Source: Aestuariibaculum lutulentum (lineage in GTDB: Bacteria; Bacteroidota; Bacteroidia; Flavobacteriales; Flavobacteriaceae). From it: DNA of 64,000 nt. The notes beneath the pieces are model-generated. The model did no database searches, was not told the origin of the DNA, and saw only the letters and a list, made by a program, of their open reading frames with translations. Each line of letters starts with the position of its first letter. The first letter of the stretch is position 1. The stretch is from NCBI RefSeq assembly GCF_032926325.1, contig NZ_CP136709.1, positions 3,566,501 through 3,630,500 of the forward strand, read 5' to 3'. A program made the translations under genes and the position numbers. This document shows, in pieces, positions 36,082 to 43,179 of this stretch.

Positions 36082-37110
36082 TTAAAATTCAATAACAACC
36101 GACTCACTTTCCGGATAACTCACACAGGTTAATATTTTCCCTTGATCAACTTCACTTTGCTCTAGAATATGCCCTTCAACCATTTTAATATCACCGGATA
36201 CACAAGTCGCTTTACAGGTAGAACACATACCAGACCTGCATGAATATGGTATAGCAATATTCTCGGACATCGCTTGTTGAAGTATAGACTTATCTCCCCT
36301 TACCTTTATACCATATGATTGATCTTTTATTTTAATAGTAACATTACTTAGCAAATCTTTACCCGTAACTTTCACCTTTGGCAACTTAAACACCTCCACC
36401 TTAATTTTTTCTCTGGTAATTCCATTCAAATTCAGAAGCTCTTTTACCTTCTCCATATAACCAAACGGACCACACACCATATAAACATAATCATCAAACT
36501 CAAGTTTGTGCTTTGAAAAAACACTGGTTAAAATAGTATTAGAAAGAAAACCCTGGTGATAATTTTCCGCCTTTAAATTTAAATTAGAAACAATATGTTC
36601 TACCTTAAATTGATCTGGATATATATTAGACAATTGCTTTATCTCTTCCGCAAAAATTATAGACGATTGCGTTTGATTCGCATAAAAAAGCAACACTTTT
36701 GAATCTACCTCTTTAACAAGAATCGACTGAATTATAGAGTATATAGGAGTTATCCCGCTTCCTCCGGCAAAAAACACATAGGTTTTTGCCTCCCCCTTTT
36801 TAGGCTCAACAAAAAAGGACCCCATAGGTTTATCAACCTCCAGCTTGTCTCCTACCTTTAAATTATCATGAACAAAATTAGACACAATACCTTTATCAAC
36901 CCTTTTAATGGTTATTTTTAGGTCTCTATCTATATATGGACTACTACTAAAAGAATAAGCACGTTTATATATTTGACCGTTTATAGGTACGTGTATTGTT
37001 AAAAATTGTCCGGGTTTATATTTTAACTTATTAAATATGTTACCATTTTTAAAACAGACACTTAATGCATCATCTGTTTCTTTTATGATATCCGTTACTA
37101 ATAATTTCAT
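36082..37110 (-). CDS. FAD/NAD(P)H and 2Fe-2S oxidoreductase (PaaE/Hcr-like)
   Basis: 342-aa cytoplasmic reductase: FAD domain with RAYSFSSSP (about 50-58), nucleotide domain with GGSGITP (about 115-121) and CGPFGYM, and C-terminal plant-type ferredoxin domain with CRSGMCSTC...C. This order is shared with PaaE, Hcr (hybrid-cluster protein reductase) and related enzymes. It begins 6 bp after a dihaem membrane protein gene, suggesting an NAD(P)H-to-haem b electron pathway, as in ferric reductase/NOX proteins but on separate chains. Alternatively it reduces the globin of the same operon, as in flavohaemoglobin. Confidence 0.88.
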   Translation of the reverse strand: MKLLVTDIIKETDDALSVCFKNGNIFNKLKYKPGQFLTIHVPINGQIYKRAYSFSSSPYIDRDLKITIKRVDKGIVSNFVHDNLKVGDKLEVDKPMGSFFVEPKKGEAKTYVFFAGGSGITPIYSIIQSILVKEVDSKVLLFYANQTQSSIIFAEEIKQLSNIYPDQFKVEHIVSNLNLKAENYHQGFLSNTILTSVFSKHKLEFDDYVYMVCGPFGYMEKVKELLNLNGITREKIKVEVFKLPKVKVTGKDLLSNVTIKIKDQSYGIKVRGDKSILQQAMSENIAIPYSCRSGMCSTCKATCVSGDIKMVEGHILEQSEVDQGKILTCVSYPESESVVIEF

Positions 37111-37116
37111 GTTTTA

Positions 37117-37596
37117 TTATTTATAGTAAAAAACAACTCCTATATGAAATACCATAAGTACAGTAATAATTACTGAAAACAACACATGGAAAATCATCCA
37201 GCCTTTAAACAGCCAATCACTATTGTTTTTAATAACATCTAAATTCAAATACCCCAACAACGCATTTACAAAAAACAAATAGGTTAGCAAAGCCAAATAC
37301 CCATACCCCGAAGCAATACTATGGATGTAGAAAAACAGCGGACTTAAGGCGCCAATCCATTTATGGATTAGTGCCATTTTAACTGAATATTTCCTAAACC
37401 TTTTAATAACTCTGGTTAAAGTTAACACCCACTGAAAAGTGATAAACAGCGCCAAAACCAAACCTGTCCAGCGTTTATACATTTCTCCCGTCTGCAGCTC
37501 CAGTAACCATTTCCATTCCAGTTTAAAAACAAACTGAATAAAGAAAAGTATGAGAAGTACAAGCCCGAGAAGGGTAGGTTTTTGTTTCAGATTCAT
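37117..37596 (-). CDS. membrane protein with two bis-His pairs, predicted dihaem b-type
   Basis: 159-aa protein with four predicted TM helices (about 9-25, 44-62, 76-97/99-118, 131-157). Two helices each carry a His pair spaced 14 residues: H78/H92 and H137/H151. This is the haem-ligation pattern of cytochrome b and of ferric reductase/NADPH oxidase cores. I do not recognise a named family. Placed directly before a flavin/2Fe-2S reductase gene and among c-type cytochrome genes, it probably moves electrons across the inner membrane. Confidence 0.7.
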   Translation of the reverse strand: MNLKQKPTLLGLVLLILFFIQFVFKLEWKWLLELQTGEMYKRWTGLVLALFITFQWVLTLTRVIKRFRKYSVKMALIHKWIGALSPLFFYIHSIASGYGYLALLTYLFFVNALLGYLNLDVIKNNSDWLFKGWMIFHVLFSVIITVLMVFHIGVVFYYK

Positions 37597-37650
37597 TACA
37601 AACAGATTATCAACAAGAAGTATTTATTAATTTACAAATAAGCCAGCTTT

Positions 37651-38478
37651 TTATTTCATTGCTAACAGCTTATTCATGGTTTCATATGAAGCCAACTTTC
37701 TCACACTGTCAAGAAAGACTTCAGCCGTTGGTAAATAATTACCATCTGCCGGCCACTTATCTCCAATTACCGGTTTTTCACTATCCTTAAATGCTGCAAT
37801 TTCATCGAGATACTCCATATAAATATCAATCGTACCTTTTGAATAAGAATTTAACACAGCCACTGTTTCTTTATATGACAATGAATCTTTTGGATACTGC
37901 CAGGTGGTAGCCCCCATAACATCGCCTAACTTCCAATCACTTTTTGTGGTTTGAGGATGAGCGTTATGACAACTTACACAGGCACCCGCACTGGCTAAAT
38001 CAGCAAACATTGCGGTATGCAGCTTTTGCTCTTCATCAAAAAAATATTGAGGCTTTTGATCTTTCTTAATTTCTTCAAATAATGCAGCTTGCTTACCTTC
38101 AAATTTGTTAGCCTTGTTAACCGGGTGATCCGACCCTAAGTAAAGCCCTAGTGGCACAGGACTTTTTCTAATACTCGTTGCTACACCTCTCAAAAACAAA
38201 GCTGGTAATGGCCCTGCTTCCACATCATCCTTCCTCCAGTCTTCATCGAACTTCATACCCTGCAACTTTCCTTTACCTACAATTGCTTTTGTATATAAAG
38301 TTCTGGTTACGTCATTTTCTTTCGCAACCATTTCCAATACCTCATCTACAGAAAACACGTTTTCTTCTCCAGCATCGACAGTTGATTCTTCAGCCACACC
38401 ACCACAAGACACTAAATTCAATACTACTAACTGAATTGTTAATACTTTTAAAACACTATATAATAATTTTGTTTTCAT
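37651..38478 (-). CDS. Tll0287-like/DUF3365 monohaem c-type lipoprotein
   Basis: 275-aa lipoprotein (Cys about 25 in LVSC-GG). One haem-binding CVSCH at C167-H171, followed by NAHPQTTKSDWKLGDVMG. The upstream region with LFLRGVATSIRKSP and GLYLGSDHPVNKANK belongs to the DUF3365/Tll0287 fold (PAS-like haem domain). Some members sense NO or redox; others appear to be electron carriers. It lies between the globin and the membrane dihaem gene in the same operon. Confidence 0.78.
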   Translation of the reverse strand: MKTKLLYSVLKVLTIQLVVLNLVSCGGVAEESTVDAGEENVFSVDEVLEMVAKENDVTRTLYTKAIVGKGKLQGMKFDEDWRKDDVEAGPLPALFLRGVATSIRKSPVPLGLYLGSDHPVNKANKFEGKQAALFEEIKKDQKPQYFFDEEQKLHTAMFADLASAGACVSCHNAHPQTTKSDWKLGDVMGATTWQYPKDSLSYKETVAVLNSYSKGTIDIYMEYLDEIAAFKDSEKPVIGDKWPADGNYLPTAEVFLDSVRKLASYETMNKLLAMK

Positions 38479-38496
38479 AATTCCCTTTTAATTAAA

Positions 38497-38919
38497 TTAA
38501 TAAGAAGCCTCAATCATGACCGTAGACATGGTTCCATATACCGAAGCCCAAGCCTCTTTTACTTCAGGTGTAAAATCATCACCCAAACCAGTTGCAAGCG
38601 TGTCTAATAAAGCTGCCCCAACGGTACTGTAGTGCTCAGGCGTTACATTATAACCTACATGACGCTTACCTAAATCCTGCAAAACGGGAATTAAAGCCTC
38701 CAGATTACTTAACCCAACAACTGCCGCTGCCAGCATAGTCATTAATTTATTGCCTTGAACTTTCATCGCTTCTTCACCGCTTGGAAACAAAGGTTTTAAA
38801 GCCGGATCTAACTCGAACAACTTAGAATAAAATATTTCAGCCGCTGTCGCAGCTATAGGCTTTACCTTTTCAAAAGACTCCTGAACTAAAGTGATTGTTT
38901 TCTGCTCCATAATTTTCAT
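38497..38919 (-). CDS. single-domain globin (flavohaemoglobin-type haem domain)
   Basis: 140-aa globin resembling the haem domain of Hmp and the Vitreoscilla haemoglobin: LVQESFEKVKPIAATAAEIFYSKLF, the proximal His in LGKRHVGYNV, and the C-terminal EVKEAWASVYGTM. No reductase domain is attached. An internal ATG 9 bp in (38910) is an alternative start. It is the first gene of the five-gene operon, under a promoter with a TACGTA-N4-TACGTA palindrome, so a role in NO or O2 handling during nitrate use is likely. Confidence 0.88.
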   Translation of the reverse strand: MKIMEQKTITLVQESFEKVKPIAATAAEIFYSKLFELDPALKPLFPSGEEAMKVQGNKLMTMLAAAVVGLSNLEALIPVLQDLGKRHVGYNVTPEHYSTVGAALLDTLATGLGDDFTPEVKEAWASVYGTMSTVMIEASY

Positions 38920-38954
38920 TATTATTTGGTTAGTATAATTTACTTAAAAATAGA

Positions 38955-38970
38955 TACGTACTAATACGTA
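38955..38970. promoter_or_regulatory. candidate nitrate-regulon operator, globin operon
   Basis: TACGTA-CTAA-TACGTA, a perfect 6-4-6 palindrome 9 bp downstream of the -7 box, 35 bp before the globin ATG. A degenerate TTAGTA...TACTTA lies between it and the gene. Confidence 0.7.
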
Positions 38971-38979
38971 AACATATTT

Positions 38980-38987
38980 CAAATATA
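38980..38987 (-). promoter_or_regulatory. -7 box of the globin operon
   Basis: Minus-strand TATATTTG preceded by TACGTA. Both the box and some 30 bp upstream are shared with the nrtA promoter. Confidence 0.6.
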
Positions 38988-39103
38988 TACGTAGTGCCTT
39001 TACTATTCAATGACATATCACACAACAACAACAGTTTTTAGTCAGAATAAAACCTGCAAAAAATCATAATTACTTCAAATCCCCCATTAAGCTTAAGTAA
39101 AGA

Positions 39104-39134
39104 ACAAAAAAAAGCCACACGTAATACGTATGGC
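39104..39134 (-). terminator. terminator of the crp/fnr-like gene
   Basis: Ten-position stem GCCACACGTA/TACGTATGGC with one mismatch and a 1-nt centre (39114-39134), followed on the minus strand by a T run. It lies 42 bp past the stop codon of the regulator. It also contains ACGTAATACGT. Confidence 0.7.
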
Positions 39135-39175
39135 AATAACTAATAAAGCTGGCAAAGTACTTAAAACAAACTCTT

Positions 39176-39940
39176 CTAACTATCTAAAAAGAAATTATGT
39201 TCACTAATCTCCTTTTTCAATATATCTATATCATTAATTCCTATTTTTTTTCCTTTGGCGGTAATCAATTTTTCCTTTTTTAAAGCAGAAAACACTCTGA
39301 TTACCTGTTCTTCTGTCGTTCCGGCGTAATCGGCGTATTCCTTTCTACTCAAAGTAACATCAAGAAATCCTTTATTAACTCCAAATTTTCTATTTATATA
39401 TAATAAGGTATCTATAACACGTTCACGAACCGTCATTTGCGAAATAGATTTCACTTTAGATTCACTTTTATTTAGCTCGTTAGCGTAAAACAGCATAAAA
39501 TCGTAAGCAAACTTAGGACTATTCAATAAAGCCTCTTGCAACATATATTTAGAAAAATAACACAGTACGGTATCTTCCAATGCAATAGCTCCAATAGAAT
39601 AATACTCTTCAGTCCCAAACCCACGATGTCCAATAATTTCACCTTCACGAGCAAAACGAACAATTTGCTCTCTTCCATTTATACCTGTCCTAAAAACTTT
39701 AACCTTTCCTTTTAATACAAAAAACAAGCCATTAACAGGCGCACCCTCTATAATAAACTGCTGACCTTTTTTACATCGTAAATTATTCTTTTTAACTGTC
39801 AATTCAACACCATCCAAAGCCACCATATTACTTTTTATTAAGCAATTAACATTTTCACAGGTATGACACGATGTATTATACGGCATATTTTTACGGGTTG
39901 TGGTTGAAACTTTATGTCTCAGAATAGTGGTTTCCAACAA
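39176..39940 (-). CDS. Crp/Fnr-family transcription regulator with N-terminal cysteines
   Basis: 254-aa DNA-binding regulator: a cyclic-nucleotide-like effector domain (about 45-160) and a winged HTH (about 170-240). The recognition helix TTEEQVIRVFSALKKE has Glu211 and Arg215 spaced like E209/R213 of FNR, but Ile replaces the Ser at FNR 212, so the DNA target should differ from TTGAT-N4-ATCAA. N-terminal Cys C25, C28, C33 with C56 or C127 could hold an Fe-S cluster, suggesting an oxygen or NO sensor. A start at Met19 (39886) is possible. It lies between nrt/globin operons and the Moco operon and is the obvious regulator for them. Confidence 0.85.
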   Translation of the reverse strand: MLETTILRHKVSTTTRKNMPYNTSCHTCENVNCLIKSNMVALDGVELTVKKNNLRCKKGQQFIIEGAPVNGLFFVLKGKVKVFRTGINGREQIVRFAREGEIIGHRGFGTEEYYSIGAIALEDTVLCYFSKYMLQEALLNSPKFAYDFMLFYANELNKSESKVKSISQMTVRERVIDTLLYINRKFGVNKGFLDVTLSRKEYADYAGTTEEQVIRVFSALKKEKLITAKGKKIGINDIDILKKEISEHNFFLDS

Positions 39941-39982
39941 AAAAACTAATAATTAAACTTAAATAATAATTTCTACCTGAAA

Positions 39983-39990
39983 CAAATATA
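39983..39990 (-). promoter_or_regulatory. -7 box of the crp/fnr-like gene
   Basis: Minus-strand TATATTTG, 43 bp before the ATG. Its first two bases are shared with the palindrome at 39989, implying autoregulation. Confidence 0.6.
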
Positions 39991-40004
39991 AGTATTAATA
40001 CTTA
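39989..40004. promoter_or_regulatory. candidate nitrate-regulon operator, crp/moeA divergent region
   Basis: TAAGTA-TTAA-TACTTA, perfect 6-4-6 palindrome. It abuts the crp -7 box (2-bp overlap) and lies about 60 bp upstream of the moeA -7 box. Confidence 0.7.
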
Positions 40005-40053
40005 ATAAACTATTGAAATTACGTATTTTTTATAATCATTATAAAATTATCGT

Positions 40054-40061
40054 TATATTTG
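40054..40061 (+). promoter_or_regulatory. -7 box of the Moco operon
   Basis: TATATTTG, 20 bp before the moeA ATG. A single TACGTA lies at 40020-40025, near where an upstream activator would bind. Confidence 0.6.
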
Positions 40062-40081
40062 CTAGTATATAACGACTTATT

Positions 40082-41260
40082 ATGATATCAATTTCCGAAG
40101 CCATAGACATAGTAAAAAACAAGTGCTTACCATTACTAAAAGAGACGACTAAGCCTCTGGAGAAAGCAGGAGGATACAAATTAAGCAGCAACATTTACGC
40201 TCCTATTAACATGCCGCCTTTCAGGCAATCGGCAATGGACGGCTATGCTTTAAACTGGCATGATAAATTAACCTATACCGTTATTGGAGAAATAAAGGCA
40301 GGAGACAATCATCAACCTATCTTAAAAAAAGGAGAAGCCGTTAGAATTTTTACAGGCGCACCGGTTCCGGATTCTGCAAATACCGTTATTATGCAAGAAA
40401 AAGTATCCAGAAACGAAAACACAATTAAACTCGACGATCCCATTACCATAAACCTAAACATAAGAACCGTTGGCGAACAAGTTAAAAAAAGCCAGTTAGC
40501 GCTAGCTAAAGACACCAAACTAACACCTGCCGCCATAGGATACTTAAGTTCTTTGGGTATTAAAGAAGTTAATGTATACCAAAAACCTACCATTGCTATT
40601 ATCGCAACAGGAAATGAATTAATAGAACCAGGTTTACATTTGGAATACGGCCAGATTTACGAAAGCAATTCAAAAATGCTTCTAAGTACATTGTACAGCT
40701 TAAAATTCTATGATGTAACACTTCACAAAGTAAAGGACGATTATAACGAAACTCTGAACACACTTGACAAGGTTATTAAAGGACATGATTTGGTTATTAT
40801 TTCCGGAGGAATATCGGTTGGTGATTATGATTTTGTTGAAGAAGCATTAAAAGCTTTACATGTGGAAGAACATTTTTATAAAGTAAACCAAAAACCAGGA
40901 AAACCTTTGTTTTTTGGCACCAAAGAAGACACTTACATATTTGCTTTGCCTGGCAACCCCGCCGCATCGTTAACCTGTTTTTACATGTATGTTTTCACGG
41001 CCTTACAACGACTTATGAATAATGAATTCTATAAATTACCACGAATTCAGGTAAAGTCAGAATCGTTATTCAAAAAACACGGCGATCGCCCGCAATTTTT
41101 AAAAGCTATTTACAATGGTAATGCCGTTACCATATTAGAAGGACAAAGCTCGTCCATGCTGCAAACCTATGCCATTTGTAACGCTTTGGTTTTTATGCCA
41201 GGTGAACAATCTAAAATAAAAGTAGATGATTTAGTTGAAGTCATTCTGCTTCCCGTCTAA
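40082..41260 (+). CDS. moeA: molybdopterin molybdenumtransferase MoeA
   Basis: 392-aa cytoplasmic enzyme that inserts molybdate into adenylated molybdopterin. Diagnostic sequences are FRQSAMDGYAL (about 48-58), IFTGAPVPDSANTVIMQE, ATGNELIEPG, ISGGISVGDYDF and FALPGNPAASLTCF. Length is normal. It heads a seven-gene operon for molybdenum cofactor synthesis (to 45639) and shares an intergenic region with the divergent Crp/Fnr-like gene. The cofactor made here would serve the nitrate reductase at 59.5-63.1 kb. Confidence 0.95.
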   Translation: MISISEAIDIVKNKCLPLLKETTKPLEKAGGYKLSSNIYAPINMPPFRQSAMDGYALNWHDKLTYTVIGEIKAGDNHQPILKKGEAVRIFTGAPVPDSANTVIMQEKVSRNENTIKLDDPITINLNIRTVGEQVKKSQLALAKDTKLTPAAIGYLSSLGIKEVNVYQKPTIAIIATGNELIEPGLHLEYGQIYESNSKMLLSTLYSLKFYDVTLHKVKDDYNETLNTLDKVIKGHDLVIISGGISVGDYDFVEEALKALHVEEHFYKVNQKPGKPLFFGTKEDTYIFALPGNPAASLTCFYMYVFTALQRLMNNEFYKLPRIQVKSESLFKKHGDRPQFLKAIYNGNAVTILEGQSSSMLQTYAICNALVFMPGEQSKIKVDDLVEVILLPV

Positions 41261-41273
41261 AATCTAATTTATC

Positions 41274-41612
41274 ATGAGTTACAAGATAAAAAGTCGCATC
41301 TGGATTGAGCATGAAGATAATGTATTGTTGGGTGAAGGTCGCGTACAACTACTTAAAGCTATTAATGACACCGGTTCGCTTTCTAAAGCAGCAAAATCAT
41401 TAAACATATCTTATAAAAAAGCCTGGGATTTAGTCGATTCTGTAAACAAATCAGCAAAGCAACCCGTTACCATAAACAGTATTGGTGGCAAAGGTGGTGG
41501 CGGTGCTGAATTAACCGAATATGGCAAATCATTAATTCAAGTTTTTGATGATATTAATAAAAACTGCTGGGAGTTTTTAGATCTGCAGCTAGAAAAAATC
41601 AAATCTCTTTAA
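41274..41612 (+). CDS. ModE-like single-domain wHTH regulator
   Basis: 112-aa protein corresponding to the N-terminal DNA-binding domain of ModE: IKSRIWIEHEDNVLLGEGRVQLLKAI, then the helix-turn-helix TGSLSKAAKSLNISYKKAWDLVDSVN and the GGKGGGGAELTEYG wing. The molybdate-binding MOP/TOBE domains of E. coli ModE are absent, so metal sensing must occur otherwise or not at all. Encoded second in the Moco operon, 13 bp after moeA, and probably acts on molybdenum genes. Confidence 0.82.
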   Translation: MSYKIKSRIWIEHEDNVLLGEGRVQLLKAINDTGSLSKAAKSLNISYKKAWDLVDSVNKSAKQPVTINSIGGKGGGGAELTEYGKSLIQVFDDINKNCWEFLDLQLEKIKSL

Positions 41613-41628
41613 CCATTACCTCTACCAT

Positions 41629-42372
41629 ATGCTATTGGACAACCAAAATATATATGTTTTTCTATTTCTATTACCCGTTATATCCTTCCTATATGCCAGT
41701 GTCGGACACGGAGGAGCCAGCGGCTATCTGGCCTTAATGGCTTTGTTTTCGTTTGCTCCAGAAACAATGAAACCCACTGCCTTATTGTTAAATTTGTTTG
41801 TTGCCGGCATATCGTTTTACTATTACTATCGCGGTGGATTTTTCAATAAAAAACTATTCATTTCCTTTGCCATTACCTCAATCCCTCTGGCCTTTCTGGG
41901 AGGTACCATTGAAATTGATGCCTCTATTTACAAAAAAATATTAGCTGTTTTGTTAGTATTTGCCATTTTAAAAATGCTGAATTTCTTTGGAAAAGAAAAT
42001 GACACTATAAAAGACGTTAAACTTTGGCAAGGATTAGTTGTTGGCGGTATAATTGGATTTTTTTCCGGACTCATTGGTATTGGTGGCGGTATCATATTAA
42101 CACCAATTATTTTGCTACTGCATTGGGGCAAAATGAAAGAAGCCGCTGCGGTTTCAGCCCTGTTTATTTGGGTTAATTCTGCATCTGGGCTTATCGGACA
42201 ACTAAGTAGCGGTATTACCTTAGAAAAGGAATCGTTTATTTTAGTAGCTATCGCGCTAATTGGAGGGGTTCTTGGAGGCTACTTAGGAAGTAAAAAAATC
42301 AACAATACAGCACTTCGTTATATTTTAGCTTTTGTTTTAGTTATTGCTTGTATTAAATTATTCTTTACTTAA
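41629..42372 (+). CDS. TauE/SafE-family membrane transporter
   Basis: 247-aa protein with about seven or eight TM segments. Two halves with GHGGASGYLALMALF (about 24-38) and SGLIGIGGGIILTPIILLLHWGKMKEA (about 143-169) are typical of the TauE/SafE family, which moves sulfite, sulfoacetate or similar anions. Inside a Moco operon and 1 bp before mobA, it could export sulfite or move molybdate or another anion; the substrate is unknown. No ModABC importer is seen in the window. Confidence 0.8.
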   Translation: MLLDNQNIYVFLFLLPVISFLYASVGHGGASGYLALMALFSFAPETMKPTALLLNLFVAGISFYYYYRGGFFNKKLFISFAITSIPLAFLGGTIEIDASIYKKILAVLLVFAILKMLNFFGKENDTIKDVKLWQGLVVGGIIGFFSGLIGIGGGIILTPIILLLHWGKMKEAAAVSALFIWVNSASGLIGQLSSGITLEKESFILVAIALIGGVLGGYLGSKKINNTALRYILAFVLVIACIKLFFT

Positions 42373-42373
42373 C

Positions 42374-43174
42374 ATGATAACAAAAAACAACATAACAGGC
42401 ATTATTCTTTCCGGCGGAAAAAGTAGTCGCATGGGAACAGACAAAGGCTTACTTACGCTTAACGGAAAACCATTTACCAAACATGTTATCGATGCTCTAG
42501 AACCCTTGGTTTCTGAAATTATTATAGTGTCTAACCATTCAGATTATGATATTTTTAATAAACGTAGAATTGAAGATATTATCACAGATTCCGGTCCCGT
42601 TGCAGGCATTGCTTCTGGATTAAAAGCATCGAAAACACCCTACAATGTGGTTTTAAGTTGCGATATTCCTTTAATAAAGCCCGAAGTCCTGCAAGTACTT
42701 ATTAATCATATTTCTGATGACGTCGACATTATTCAAGTAGAAAGCCACGGAAAAACGATGCCTTTAGTTGCCATTTACAAATCAACCTGTGCTGAAACGT
42801 TTATTAATCTTTTAAACAATGATGAACGTCGATTGCGACATGCCGTAAATCAGTGTAAAGTAAAAACAATAACATTACCTTCTGAACTAGCCGATAGCGT
42901 CATGAACGTAAACACACCTGAGGAATTAAAACAATTAAAAATGACTATTAACATCAAGTATTTCGGACAAATCGCTGAAGTAACTCAAATCGATGAAGAA
43001 ACGATTGAGCATACCAAAACAACGGTTACCGAATTAATAGAATCACTCACTTTAAAATATCCTAAATTAAAATTAAAAGACTTTAAAGTCGCTCAAAATA
43101 AAGAATTGGTTTCCAACGAAACCCTATTAACCGGCGAAGACATCGCCATATTACCTCCGTTTGCCGGAGGATAG
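42374..43174 (+). CDS. mobA: MobA-MoaD fusion protein
   Basis: I start the gene at the ATG at 42374, just after the tauE stop codon; it gives 266 aa. Residues 1-185 are a MobA-type nucleotidyltransferase (ITGIILSGGKSSRMGTDKG, SDYDIFNKRRIEDI, VLSCDIPLI) that would attach GMP to Mo-MPT. From about 190 to the end is a complete MoaD-like ubiquitin fold (MTINIKYFGQIAEV... ending ILPPFAGG), with the terminal Gly-Gly needed for adenylation by MoeB. An in-frame ATG at 42941 would yield a free 77-aa MoaD. Separate chains are the norm, so the fusion is unusual. Confidence 0.88.
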   Translation: MITKNNITGIILSGGKSSRMGTDKGLLTLNGKPFTKHVIDALEPLVSEIIIVSNHSDYDIFNKRRIEDIITDSGPVAGIASGLKASKTPYNVVLSCDIPLIKPEVLQVLINHISDDVDIIQVESHGKTMPLVAIYKSTCAETFINLLNNDERRLRHAVNQCKVKTITLPSELADSVMNVNTPEELKQLKMTINIKYFGQIAEVTQIDEETIEHTKTTVTELIESLTLKYPKLKLKDFKVAQNKELVSNETLLTGEDIAILPPFAGG

Positions 43175-43179
43175 ATATT

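Noticed and set aside
38178..38480. 100-codon plus-strand frame opposite the monohaem lipoprotein
   Set aside because: Antisense shadow of a well-supported lipoprotein gene; rich in His, Leu and Pro from reverse reading.
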